Source: Candidatus Anoxychlamydiales bacterium (GTDB taxonomy: Bacteria > Chlamydiota > Chlamydiia > Chlamydiales > SM23-39). Taken from it: a DNA stretch of 14,689 bases. A program made the translations under genes and the position numbers. The notes under the pieces are model-generated. The model saw only the letters and a list, made by a program, of their open reading frames with translations, was not told the DNA's origin and did not search any database. The first letter of the stretch is position 1. Each line of letters begins with the position of its first letter. The stretch covers positions 1 through 14,689 of the forward strand of contig JAAKFX010000031.1 of assembly GCA_011064865.1 (NCBI GenBank), given 5' to 3'. Positions 1-8,085 of this stretch are shown here, in pieces.

Positions 1-2
1 GT

Positions 3-632
3 CATCTGCTGTTCCTGGAAGCCGGTTTTTCTGTTGACGGAGCTTCCGATATTCGTGAGATAGCCGGAATGGCAGCCCTGGGGAAAATAATTGAGCCGAT
101 GAGTCTTATCGAGACGCGGCAGACTCTGTCAGTTATGAGACGGGTAGGCAGCAATCTGCAGGCAAGGTCAAAAGAGGTGCCGTCACTCTGGGAAATTTCT
201 AAAGATATCATGGAATTTCCCGGCCTAGAAAAAGATATTACCCGCTGTCTTTCTCCCAATGGTGATGTACTGGACAGCGCCTCAAAGGATTTAGCCGGCA
301 TCAGGAGGCGGCTTGGCGAAGTACGCCAGGTTTTACGGGGACGCCTGGAAACGCTAATCAGGACGCCTGAAGGCCAGAGAATAGTCCAGGAGCCTCTGAT
401 AACCGAGCGCGAAGGACGCTATGTTATACCGGTTAAAGCCGAATCCCGGCGGGAAATTGAGGGCATCACTCATGATGTCTCAAACACGGGAGCTACCCTG
501 TTTGTTGAACCGGTGGCGACAATTGAACTGGGGAACACCGTCCGCGAGCTGGTATCTGAGGAAAAGCGTGAGGTTGAAAGGGTTTTGCGCAGTCTCAGTA
601 TGGCCGTGGGCGCGTATGAGGCGGAAATATTA
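3..632 (+). pseudogene. mutS2: Endonuclease MutS2, internal fragment (foreign segment, cut at both ends)
   Basis: About 210 codons are open from position 3, in frame with the ATG at 69, so that ATG is internal and the true start lies outside the window. The protein matches the N-terminal/core part of MutS2, a MutS-related ATPase/nuclease linked to suppression of recombination and to ribosome rescue. Family blocks visible in order are a DIRE/AALGKIIEP stretch, LDSASKDLAGIRRRL, ITEREGRYVIPVKAESRR, ITHDVSNTGATLFVEP and a charged EEKREVERVLRSL helix. The P-loop ATPase and C-terminal Smr domains should follow but are missing, because family similarity stops after AYEAEIL at about 630. Beyond that the frame reads antisense gspF up to a chance stop at 725. 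G+C content and codon choice are far higher than in the rest of the window, so the fragment comes from another genome. Family call is firm; source organism unknown. Confidence 0.85.
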
Positions 633-636
633 ATCA
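620..636. other. Chimeric junction between mutS2 and gspF segments
   Basis: Left of this point a GC-rich plus-strand mutS2 frame is intact; right of it an AT-rich minus-strand gspF frame is intact. The last codons that fit MutS2 (AEIL, 621-632) overlap the last codons that fit GspF (MLINIS, 640-623), so about ten bases are compatible with both sources. Both genes are broken at the same base with no insertion-element end, tRNA or target duplication beside it. This pattern is typical of a short-homology misassembly or amplification chimera, though a real rearrangement cannot be excluded from sequence alone. Confidence 0.8.
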
Positions 637-1651
637 GCATCTTTGGCATATTAGATGTCTCTTCCGCAATAGAGAGCATTTTAGATACTAAACTTGGTAT
701 ATACTCGCTGTTTTTTAAAAGCTGAGATAGATGTTTTCCTTCGATAAGCTCATCTTGAAGAGGAAGCAATTCTTTTTGAAGTAGTCCATGATTTAATACA
801 TCTATTGCTAATGAAAAAGCTTGTATGTAAGAGAGGCCTCCTTTTAACAAATTAGCTAAAGATATTGAAAATCGAATTAAAGCAACTTTTATTAAAAAAG
901 TTTTTATAATTGGTAGTTTTAAAGTTTTAATAGCTATCTTTTTTTGAAGAGGTTTATAAAAAACAGCTATTAAAATTATAATACCCAACAATAAAACAGC
1001 TAAAATAATGAAAAATTTACCTTTTATTACTATTTTAGATAGAGCAAAAACCATTTTGGTAAAAGGATGCAAAGCTCTATCTTCAAACAAATCAGATAGC
1101 GTCGGAATTGTAAAAAACAGTAAAAAATTCAAAACGACTAGGCAAAAAAGAATTAAAATAACTGGATATGTAAAAGCTGAAACCAAACGTTTTTTTAAAT
1201 CTATTGATGTTTTGAGTATTTTTATAATCTCTTTTAATGAATTTGGTAAATTTCCACTTTTTTGAGCATTTTCAATCATAGCCAAGCTTATCAAATCAAA
1301 TGTTTTTGGATGCTCTTTCATAGCAAAAGATAAGCTATAGCCTGTTTTTAATTTTTCACTTAAATCAAAAATTAATAATTTTATTTTTCTTTTTTCATTG
1401 TTCTCAGCCAATATTATAAGGGATTCATATAAAGGCAGACCGGCTGTAAGCAAGTTTTCAAGCTGATAAAAAAAATCTAATACTTCTTTTTTTGTAAGAT
1501 GAGCAGGCTTTTTATAAATTTTTGAAATTTGAAAAACTACAACTTTTTTGAGCTCTAAAATTGTTTTTGCATCTTCTATTGAATCAGCTGTTAAAAAAAA
1601 CTTTGTTTTTCTTCCAGCATTTGATAGTGATGTATATTCGAAAATCGCCAT
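624..1651 (-). CDS. gspF: Type II secretion inner-membrane platform protein GspF, C-terminus lost
   Basis: GspF is the polytopic inner-membrane platform of type II secretion systems and couples the GspE ATPase to pseudopilus assembly. About 343 genuine residues are present. The first T2SSF domain contains FFYQLENLLTAGLPLYESL near residues 60-77 and SGNLPNSL near 132-139. Membrane segments follow at about 159-184 and 212-232, and the second domain has RFSISLANLLKGGL near 260-273 and MLSIAEETSNMPKML near 325-339. Full-length members have roughly 400 residues and a third C-terminal membrane helix. Here that helix is absent: the open frame runs on to 470 through some 50 residues that are antisense mutS2 and are not GspF. 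The start ATG lies two bases after the gspE stop, so the genes are co-transcribed. PilC-type proteins are homologous, but the gene order favours T2SS. Confidence 0.9.
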
Positions 1652-1653
1652 AA

Positions 1654-3123
1654 TTAAATATTTTTTGTAACCCTTAAAACTTCAAAAGAAGTAGTTATCC
1701 CTTTTTTTATTAATTCTATGCCATTTTGCCGAAGAGTTTTATGATCGCTTTTTAAACTGCTCTTTATTTGATTCACATCCACATTTTTAACGATTTGTTT
1801 TTTGATTTTATCATCCAAAACCATCAGCTCATAAATGCCACATCTATCTTTATATCCAGTATCATAACAATCCTTGCACCCTCTTCCTCGATATAATATT
1901 TTTTCTTTGATTTGCAGCTCTTCTAACTCTATATTTGTCGGCTTATACTCCTCTTTGCACAATGTACAGATCTTTCTAACTAAGCGTTGTGATAAAACTG
2001 CTATAATCGTCGAAGATAAAAGATATGGCTCTATCTTCATATCACTTAAACGTATAATTGCAGACGGAGCATCGTTAGTATGCAAAGTACTTAATACTAA
2101 ATGCCCAGTGAGAGACGCTTGAATTGCAATTTCAGCTGTCTCTTTATCTCTAATCTCTCCTATCATAATAATATCTGGATCTTGTCTAAGTATATGGCGA
2201 AGACCTTTTGCGAAGGTAAGATCAATTTTAGGATTCATTGCAATTTGTGCAATATCTGTAAGCTTATATTCTACAGGATCTTCGATCGTCATTATGTTTT
2301 TTTCATAAGAATTAAGCTCTGTTATCGCACTATACAGTGTCGTTGTTTTTCCACTTCCAGTCGGCCCTGTTACCAAAACTATACCTTCCGGATTAGAAAT
2401 CGCATTTTTAAAATTTTTAAATAGGTTTTTTTCCATTCCAAGCATATCTAATCCCAAAACGATATTGCTTCTATCTAGTATCCTTAAAACTAATCTCTCT
2501 CCATAGACAGTTGGAATTGTAGAAATACGAAAGTCTATCTCTCTTTTATTGATCATTAGTTTTATTCTTCCATCTTGAGGTAGTCTTTTTTCAGCGATAT
2601 CGAGTGATGCCATAACTTTTATTCTAGTAATAATCTGAGATAAATAATTTGAGGTAATATAATCTCTTTTTTGCAGCACTCCATCTATGCGGTATCTTAT
2701 TTTTAAGATATTTTTTTCAGGCTCTAGATGAATATCTGAAGCTTTCTGAGTAATTCCTTCCAAAATAATTGTATTTAAAATATTTACAGCTTCATTATCA
2801 GAGGATTGTTCTAAAAGATCATAACCTTCGAATATTTCGTCAGATATGTTATCTTGTTTTTTTAAATTAATTTTTGTTCTTTGGTGATAACAAATCTCAA
2901 TTGCTTTTTCTATCTCTTCTTTGCTATAAATTTTAGTCTCAATATCTTTATTGAACATAAGATACAGCTCATTTATCGCATCTAAATTATATGCATCACT
3001 TATAGCTACAATAATTTTTGAGCTCTTTTCATCTATAGCTATTACAGAGTTTTTTTTTGCAAAAAGATATGGGATCTTTTTTACTTTATTTTTAATGAAA
3101 TCATAACTTTGTAATTTATTCAT
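1654..3123 (-). CDS. gspE: Type II secretion ATPase GspE
   Basis: This 489-residue protein is the cytoplasmic hexameric secretion ATPase that powers pseudopilus assembly. It begins with a divergent N-terminal domain (about 1-110). The catalytic core shows KASDIHLEPE (127-136), the RIDG motif (145-148), Walker A GPTGSGKTT (253-261), an Asp box IEDPVEY (280-286), Walker B DPDIIMIGEIRD (315-326) and a His box TGHLVLSTLHTND (339-351). A tetracysteine zinc site is formed by C386, C389, C416 and C419, a feature of the GspE/PilB group. All catalytic motifs look intact and length is normal. It starts eight bases after the gspD stop and ends two bases before gspF. PilB is the main alternative, but no pilus-specific genes are adjacent. 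Confidence 0.95.
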   Translation of the reverse strand: MNKLQSYDFIKNKVKKIPYLFAKKNSVIAIDEKSSKIIVAISDAYNLDAINELYLMFNKDIETKIYSKEEIEKAIEICYHQRTKINLKKQDNISDEIFEGYDLLEQSSDNEAVNILNTIILEGITQKASDIHLEPEKNILKIRYRIDGVLQKRDYITSNYLSQIITRIKVMASLDIAEKRLPQDGRIKLMINKREIDFRISTIPTVYGERLVLRILDRSNIVLGLDMLGMEKNLFKNFKNAISNPEGIVLVTGPTGSGKTTTLYSAITELNSYEKNIMTIEDPVEYKLTDIAQIAMNPKIDLTFAKGLRHILRQDPDIIMIGEIRDKETAEIAIQASLTGHLVLSTLHTNDAPSAIIRLSDMKIEPYLLSSTIIAVLSQRLVRKICTLCKEEYKPTNIELEELQIKEKILYRGRGCKDCYDTGYKDRCGIYELMVLDDKIKKQIVKNVDVNQIKSSLKSDHKTLRQNGIELIKKGITTSFEVLRVTKNI

Positions 3124-3131
3124 ATTTTTTA

Positions 3132-5360
3132 TTATTCAAAAAAAAGTTTTAAACTATTTTCAAAAAGTTTTTTCTTTTCCGCCTTTTTAGCGTTTTCAAG
3201 TTTTTCTAAAAACTCATCCGTGTCACCTGAGCGTTTTTGTAGAAAATTTTGTCTTTTTTCTGATAAGCTTTTCTTCGGATCTTTTACTATATGAGGTGTT
3301 ATGAAAATAAACATCTCAGATGTTGAATTTGAAAGTTTTGTTGAACCAAAAAGTTTTCCAATTCCAGGAATCTCTCCTAAAAATGGTATTTTTTCTGAGC
3401 CCTCTTCATTTATTTTCCGTCTTAGACCACCTAATATTATAGTTTCACCATCAGCTACTCTCACTTCATTTTCAATATGCCTTCTCGTAACGTTTGGCCT
3501 ATCATTATCTGATGATTTTGTTGTATCAAAAGAGATATCTGTTTGAAGAGTTACAAAATCTTTAGAATCTTCATCTTCTGTGTCAGCTAAATGAATTGTA
3601 GGTATCATCGAAATTGTTGTTCCAAATTGATCTCTTGAAAACGATTTTTCAAATTTAGAACCTGATTTGGAGTTCACTTGAACTGCCCCATTATTTATAG
3701 ATATTTCATTTACAATAGATATTGTCGCTGGAGTTTGATTTATCGCTAAAATTGACGGGCAATCTGCAATTTTCATATCATCTTGAGCCATTAAAAAACT
3801 AAGTGTTAAATCAAAAGCAGGCAGCAGTTTACTTTTCCCTTTAGACAAAATAAAATCTAAAAGTCCCTTTCTTTTAGATGAAGAGGTTGCATCAAAATTA
3901 ATTGCTGTCTCTTTTTTGTTACTTGCTGAGCCTATTTTTAATAGGTTGATTCCTGTTTGTTTTCGATCTTGAATTGTTCTTTCCACTAAAAGAACATCGA
4001 GCTCTACCATTTTTTTAGCTACATCTAATTTGCTTAAAATATCTTTAATTTTTGATACATCTTCTTTTTTTATTACCATCAAAATAGAACCCGTTTTAGC
4101 ATCAACAACAAAATTGCCATCTGAAAATGAGATCTCTTTTTCTTTAACAGTAGTTATTTTTTTTGGCTGCACAGGTTTTGGTTGAACTGGCAGGTTTGAT
4201 TGGTTGCTTGATATTACTTCTTGAGTTTTTTTAATATCTTCTATTTTTGCATTTGACATAGATCTATAAATCTTTGATAAAACATCTGAAATTTCATTTG
4301 GATCTGAATGTTTACATGTATACCAAAAAACTACCATTTCCTCAGGATCGTCTAATTGTTTTTCTAAATCATCAATCACTTTTTCAGCTCTATCAACCAA
4401 AACATCGGAACCAATCAAAACTAAAGAATTTCCTTGAGAAATCACTGATATCTCATCCAAAGCACCTTGATAAAAAGAGGGTCTCGTTTTTTGAGCTTGA
4501 GAGAAAAATGCAGTTATAATCTTTTCAGCTTCCAAGGGCACTATTTTAGTTAAAGTGATGACTTTAACAATTTTACCATCATTATTTGTAAAAACAGCAT
4601 CATATAAATTATTAAGTCTTATAATTGTCTCTTTAGAACCAAATACTAGAATATTAGTTTTAATAGCAGCCACACTTGTCTGTTTAAGATCAGAAAATCT
4701 CTCAAAAAAATTCTGAACAGCCATTAACTGTTCAGGTTTTGGACTAAATACATAGCAAATATTTGAGCCATCATCTATTAAAGCTAAATCTTCAGCTCTA
4801 GATATAATTGCTTCTACATTACAAGGATCGTGTTTCACGATATATAATTGGCGAAGATAGGGATTTATTTTTTTTACCCCAATACCGTTGTGAGTTAAAA
4901 TCAGCTTTAACATATCTTCCCAAGAATTTTTAGCAATAGGTATCGTTGAAAATAAATTAATTTTTAGATTTGCAAGCTCTGGAGGAATAACATATAAATA
5001 ATCTTGAGAACCATACTCTAAAATTAGCTGCGAAATATTGCTCTCAGCTTGATCCCAAAAAGCATATCCCTCATCTGTTTTCATAGCATCATCAATAAAT
5101 TTTTCTCTAAATGTATCTTCAAGAGAATGTATCTTTTCTCTAATTTGATTCATTTCAACTAAAAGAGCTTTGTATTCCTGAGTTTTTGCATTTTTTTCAA
5201 AAAGCACTACTGCATTTTTTTGTTTACTTTTCAAAACAGTTTTAAGATCTTTTATCTCTTGATTAACTGTTTTTACCTCTTGATCCAAGTTAAAATCATC
5301 ATCCGCAAATAAATGAATCGAAAGAATTACCCCTAAAAACAAAAATGCTTTTTTTATCAT
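3132..5360 (-). CDS. gspD: Type II secretion outer-membrane secretin GspD
   Basis: This 742-residue protein would form the outer-membrane channel of the T2SS. Residues 1-19 are a signal peptide (basic MIKK, hydrophobic core, likely cleavage after LFA). A charged, coiled-coil-like stretch follows at about 26-90, before N0/N1-like folds (about 120-335) and an N3-like domain split by a PVQPKPVQPKK linker near 391-401. The secretin domain occupies about 450-695, with LDVLLVERTIQDRKQTGINLL at its start, VRVADGETIILGGL at 633-646, IPFLGEIPGIGKLF at 658-671 and MFIFITPHIV near the end. A lysine-rich tail closes the protein. The start ATG overlaps the upstream stop as ATGA, which fixes the start and implies translational coupling. 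The N-terminal coiled coil is not part of classical GspD and may be specific to this lineage. Confidence 0.93.
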   Translation of the reverse strand: MIKKAFLFLGVILSIHLFADDDFNLDQEVKTVNQEIKDLKTVLKSKQKNAVVLFEKNAKTQEYKALLVEMNQIREKIHSLEDTFREKFIDDAMKTDEGYAFWDQAESNISQLILEYGSQDYLYVIPPELANLKINLFSTIPIAKNSWEDMLKLILTHNGIGVKKINPYLRQLYIVKHDPCNVEAIISRAEDLALIDDGSNICYVFSPKPEQLMAVQNFFERFSDLKQTSVAAIKTNILVFGSKETIIRLNNLYDAVFTNNDGKIVKVITLTKIVPLEAEKIITAFFSQAQKTRPSFYQGALDEISVISQGNSLVLIGSDVLVDRAEKVIDDLEKQLDDPEEMVVFWYTCKHSDPNEISDVLSKIYRSMSNAKIEDIKKTQEVISSNQSNLPVQPKPVQPKKITTVKEKEISFSDGNFVVDAKTGSILMVIKKEDVSKIKDILSKLDVAKKMVELDVLLVERTIQDRKQTGINLLKIGSASNKKETAINFDATSSSKRKGLLDFILSKGKSKLLPAFDLTLSFLMAQDDMKIADCPSILAINQTPATISIVNEISINNGAVQVNSKSGSKFEKSFSRDQFGTTISMIPTIHLADTEDEDSKDFVTLQTDISFDTTKSSDNDRPNVTRRHIENEVRVADGETIILGGLRRKINEEGSEKIPFLGEIPGIGKLFGSTKLSNSTSEMFIFITPHIVKDPKKSLSEKRQNFLQKRSGDTDEFLEKLENAKKAEKKKLFENSLKLFFE

Positions 5361-6529
5361 TTTATTATCCTCTTTTTTAGACGCTTATGATTTGAAACAG
5401 ATGAGATTGGTATCTCAATTTTTTTATAGTTCGTTCTCATTGGGCTAAACAGATAGCCAATCAAGTAACTTTTATCATTTTTATTTTCTACTTTATCAAA
5501 ATAAAATAGTTCCTCATTTTTAATATCCTCAATAGCTATATTCTTTTTTAAAACCTTCCAGCGAGCCTCTTTTTTCAAAATAATATCTTTTTCTTTAACA
5601 ATAAGTGTTTGTTTATCGATTTGACATCGTACATATGTCTTTGTTCTTTTTCTCGCAGATGTTATAAATTGATCCGATCTAGACATATATTGTTTTGCTT
5701 GAATGGGAATAGTAAATAGATATTTATCACTATCAACATTCCACACATCAATTTGCAGGTTTTCCTTATTTTTATTTCTTATTTTAGCTATCGGATACTT
5801 TTGAGTGTTTTCATCATCTTTTGTTTTTTGCCACAATCCATCTTTGTATATCAAAATATCATCAATATTTAAGTACATTAAAGAGCCCTCTATTTCTAAA
5901 CGCTCTAATTTATTCTCTTTTTTATATATTTTATAAAATTTATCTATCCCCCACCATTTAGCAGAATATAGCTTTTGAAGATCTGACTCTATAGCTTTAG
6001 ATACACAGCTAAGCTCTAAAGGTTCTAATACAAATGATTCACAAATATTTTTCTCAAGTCCAATTTCTTTTAAATCAGCTACAATTTGAGTTTCAATCTC
6101 ATTTGAGTTTACAGATTTTATGCTCATGCTAAGAGCTGTTTTTTCATCTGAAAAATCAAAAAATCCCTTAGAGCTGGGACATATATATAGCTTTTCATTT
6201 TCAAAAACTTTTTTTGCATTTGCAGCTTGTTTAAATTTTAGAAGAAATCTATCTTTTGTTATCTCACTATCTGGCCTATTTTCAATTTTCACCCCTTCAA
6301 TTTCATTTTTTATCAAAGGAATAGCTACATCCAATTTATAGGGATTTAAAAAAAGAGCTTTTTTTTCAATAAAATCGATTGAACTATCAGCTACTTTGGT
6401 TTTTTTGATATAACTGATATTCTTAATACTTCCAGGATTATTGATTACATAAAAAATTAATAGCCCTAATAGAGCCAAAAGTAATACAAAATAGCCAAAT
6501 AGCTTATTTAATAGCCTTATAGAGATCAT
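5357..6529 (-). CDS. Conserved membrane-anchored protein at head of T2SS operon (CT573-like position)
   Basis: This 390-residue protein has a short basic N-terminus, one membrane segment at about 9-29 and a large hydrophilic domain, so it is probably a bitopic inner-membrane protein facing the periplasm. No catalytic motif is recognisable. The most conserved-looking parts are WWGIDKFYKIYKK in the middle and the C-terminal block with WKVLKKNIAIEDIK and YLIGYLFSPMR. It is the first gene of the operon and overlaps gspD by four bases. In Chlamydia a hypothetical gene (CT573) sits at the same place before gspD. Position and topology resemble GspC, which links the secretin to the inner membrane, but I see no GspC PDZ or HR motif. 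A GspC-like role is therefore inference only. Confidence 0.75.
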   Translation of the reverse strand: MISIRLLNKLFGYFVLLLALLGLLIFYVINNPGSIKNISYIKKTKVADSSIDFIEKKALFLNPYKLDVAIPLIKNEIEGVKIENRPDSEITKDRFLLKFKQAANAKKVFENEKLYICPSSKGFFDFSDEKTALSMSIKSVNSNEIETQIVADLKEIGLEKNICESFVLEPLELSCVSKAIESDLQKLYSAKWWGIDKFYKIYKKENKLERLEIEGSLMYLNIDDILIYKDGLWQKTKDDENTQKYPIAKIRNKNKENLQIDVWNVDSDKYLFTIPIQAKQYMSRSDQFITSARKRTKTYVRCQIDKQTLIVKEKDIILKKEARWKVLKKNIAIEDIKNEELFYFDKVENKNDKSYLIGYLFSPMRTNYKKIEIPISSVSNHKRLKKRIIK

Positions 6530-6561
6530 TGTTTTTTGATTTTTTTTAAATAGCTTTTTAG

Positions 6562-6589
6562 TTTATATGATTGCGGAAAAAATTACAAA
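6562..6589 (-). promoter_or_regulatory. Candidate promoter for the T2SS operon
   Basis: On the minus strand a TTTGTA element (6589-6584) and a TATAAA element (6567-6562) are separated by 16 bases, close to the housekeeping sigma-70-type consensus. The -10 element lies about 32 bases before the ATG at 6529. The region is AT-rich, so chance matches are common. Confidence 0.4.
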
Positions 6590-6602
6590 GAAAGATCAAT
6601 TA

Positions 6603-6631
6603 TTGCCAAAAAATAAAATAAAGTCTTTAAT
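6603..6631 (+). promoter_or_regulatory. Candidate promoter for the small membrane protein gene
   Basis: TTGCCA (6603-6608) and TTTAAT (6626-6631) are separated by 17 bases, a reasonable sigma-70-type arrangement. It would give a leader of roughly 85 bases before the ATG at 6723. Several TATA-like alternatives exist between 6635 and 6660, so the exact start point is uncertain. Confidence 0.35.
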
Positions 6632-6710
6632 TAATAATATAAAGAAGATATATATTATGCCTTCTTAGCCAAAAAATATTTACAAGTTCCTAATATTATA
6701 GGACATTAAA

Positions 6711-6718
6711 AAGAGGAG
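6711..6718 (+). promoter_or_regulatory. Strong Shine-Dalgarno site
   Basis: AAGAGGAG sits four bases before the ATG at 6723. It is the best ribosome-binding site next to a start codon in the window and decides this start against the antisense frame that covers the same region. Confidence 0.75.
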
Positions 6719-6722
6719 TCAT

Positions 6723-7202
6723 ATGGCTAAAAAAGTAACAGAAAAAATAAAGGAAGGGGTGTCAGTAGAGGAAATTGAGAAATTTGCTCGTAAATATACT
6801 AATGAAGTTTTTCTGATTCTAGCTTTAATCATCGCTACCATTTCAAGTATTTTCGGATTTTTCACAGGCCCTATTTGGAGTCTGTTCTTTGCTGGACTTT
6901 TAGCAATTATCGGTATTGCTATACCAGGACCAGTTGGAAAAATTTTAAAAAAACTACTAAAATGGCAAGCTAAATCAGAAAAAACAACGATTATTATTGT
7001 TGGTATTGTCAGAATCGTTTTTGGTATATTTGTCCCATTTATCATATTTGCAGAGCTCGGACTATTAGCGGGTTATTCATTTCATTCAACAACTAAAGAG
7101 TTTATTCCACCAGAACAGCACTCATCTGAAGAGCATCATTCATCACCGGAAGAAGAAAAGCCAAAAGAAGAGCCCAAAGAAGAAGAAGAAGAGCACCATT
7201 AA
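6723..7202 (+). CDS. Small multi-pass membrane protein with acidic His-rich tail
   Basis: I do not recognise this 159-residue protein. An amphipathic charged N-terminus (1-28) is followed by two closely spaced hydrophobic stretches (about 29-48 and 51-70), a lysine-rich loop (74-87) and a third hydrophobic stretch (about 88-118). The soluble tail (about 129-159) is almost only Glu, Lys, Pro, Ser and His and ends EEEEEHH. The start is secure: an excellent Shine-Dalgarno sequence AAGAGGAG lies at 6711-6718, four bases before the ATG. The gene has its own intergenic region and is divergent from the T2SS operon, so it is probably monocistronic and well translated. The tail could bind metal ions or basic partners, which is speculation. 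The first hydrophobic pair loosely resembles the two-lobed domain of Inc proteins. Confidence 0.75.
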   Translation: MAKKVTEKIKEGVSVEEIEKFARKYTNEVFLILALIIATISSIFGFFTGPIWSLFFAGLLAIIGIAIPGPVGKILKKLLKWQAKSEKTTIIIVGIVRIVFGIFVPFIIFAELGLLAGYSFHSTTKEFIPPEQHSSEEHHSSPEEEKPKEEPKEEEEEHH

Positions 7203-7206
7203 AATT

Positions 7207-7971
7207 TTATGAGCTGAGGGAATTTTTCCTATATATTATATAGTCTTTCAGCTCTATATCATTTTCTGTAAATATCTCTTTTAAAGCTTTTGAAGCTATT
7301 TTTAGATTATCATTTAAATCTTTTTGAGAGCCAATGTTTAAATAATCTTCCAGCTCTCTCCATGCCAAAATTTCTGCTTTTACATTTTTGAGTTTTGACT
7401 CTAAAAGAGCAATTCGAAGTAAATTAAATGAATATAGTACCGCTCCAGCAGGCAGGGCTTCATTTTGTAAAAATGATAAATCTTTCAACATTTTACCCTT
7501 CAAGTCCTTAGAAAAATCCAAAGCTTTTACATACTGTTTTTTGCCAATTAAAATTGCAACTTTTGCAAACTCATAGTAAAAGGGAAGCTCCTCTTTAGTT
7601 CTATCTAATGCGCTGAATGCTAGCTTTTCATCTTCTTCTAAAAGAGTGTTTTTTATCAAAATATTTTGAACTATTTTGCCTTCATATTTGGGTTTTAATG
7701 ACGGGTATTTTTTAATATAAGACTTTAGCTCAGATAATTTCTTTGGATCTTCATATGATGAATTTTTCCAATCAAAATAGCTTTGATCTGTTAAAATAGA
7801 TCCATCAACACTCTTTTTTTGAAAAATTGGCATCAATTTATATAAAATAATATTTAGAAATACAATGCTCGCTAGAATAGAAAAAAAATAGATTCTTTTT
7901 TCCATTATCCATATCAAAACTTTTTTTAATTGAGAGTTTTCATCAGGTTGAATTTTTTCTATTTTTGCCAT
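7207..7971 (-). CDS. Membrane-anchored helical-repeat (TPR-like) protein
   Basis: This 254-residue protein has a charged cytoplasmic N-terminus, one membrane segment at about 26-47 and then an almost wholly helical soluble domain. Helix pairs around 97-155 (for example FYYEFAKVAILIGKKQYVKAL) and 180-235 resemble tetratricopeptide repeats, suggesting a protein-protein interaction scaffold on the far side of the inner membrane, loosely like YfgM-type proteins. No enzyme motif is visible. A Shine-Dalgarno-like AGAGGAA precedes the ATG by about six bases. Its stop is four bases from the stop of the convergent small membrane protein gene. I cannot name it. The fold assignment comes from sequence pattern only. 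Confidence 0.72.
   Translation of the reverse strand: MAKIEKIQPDENSQLKKVLIWIMEKRIYFFSILASIVFLNIILYKLMPIFQKKSVDGSILTDQSYFDWKNSSYEDPKKLSELKSYIKKYPSLKPKYEGKIVQNILIKNTLLEEDEKLAFSALDRTKEELPFYYEFAKVAILIGKKQYVKALDFSKDLKGKMLKDLSFLQNEALPAGAVLYSFNLLRIALLESKLKNVKAEILAWRELEDYLNIGSQKDLNDNLKIASKALKEIFTENDIELKDYIIYRKNSLSS
7211..7254. terminator. Candidate hairpin at a convergent gene end
   Basis: GAGCTGA at 7211-7217 pairs with TCAGCTC at 7248-7254, enclosing a smaller GGAA/TTCC hairpin at 7219-7229. It lies just beyond the plus-strand stop at 7202 and inside the last codons of the minus-strand gene, where it could act for both. U-tracts on either side are poor, so the terminator role is tentative. Confidence 0.35.
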
Positions 7972-8005
7972 ATATGTTCCTCTATATGCTTTTTAAATAC
8001 CTCCT

Positions 8006-8033
8006 AGCTTAACAAACCCAAGATTTTTGACAA
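8006..8033 (-). promoter_or_regulatory. Candidate promoter for the TPR-like gene
   Basis: On the minus strand TTGTCA (8033-8028) and TAAGCT (8011-8006) are 16 bases apart, about 35 bases before the ATG at 7971. The -35 match is good and the -10 match is weak. Confidence 0.33.
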
Positions 8034-8085
8034 ATTTTTTTTATGATTTTATCGCATGAAAACAATTTAAATTATGAAAAAACAG

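Noticed and set aside
1..632. mutS2 segment as a recent horizontal transfer into the AT-rich genome
   Set aside because: Both mutS2 and gspF are broken at the same base with only a short shared sequence and no mobility signature, which fits an artefact better than transfer.
633..725. Continuation of the mutS2 reading frame to the stop at 725
   Set aside because: Residues after about 210 lose all MutS2 similarity and are antisense to gspF; the stop is accidental.
624..5360. Type IV pilus (PilB/PilC/PilQ) instead of type II secretion
   Set aside because: No pilM/N/O/P-type genes are adjacent, and the order upstream protein-gspD-gspE-gspF matches the chlamydial T2SS block. The families are homologous, so some doubt remains.
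6719..7045. 108-residue antisense frame opposite the small membrane protein
   Set aside because: The plus-strand gene has a strong Shine-Dalgarno and sensible topology; the antisense frame has neither a ribosome site nor family features.
7999..8005. Perfect AGGAGGT Shine-Dalgarno-like sequence on the minus strand
   Set aside because: No ATG, GTG or TTG follows at a usable distance; the real start at 7971 has its own site. Probably chance within the leader.
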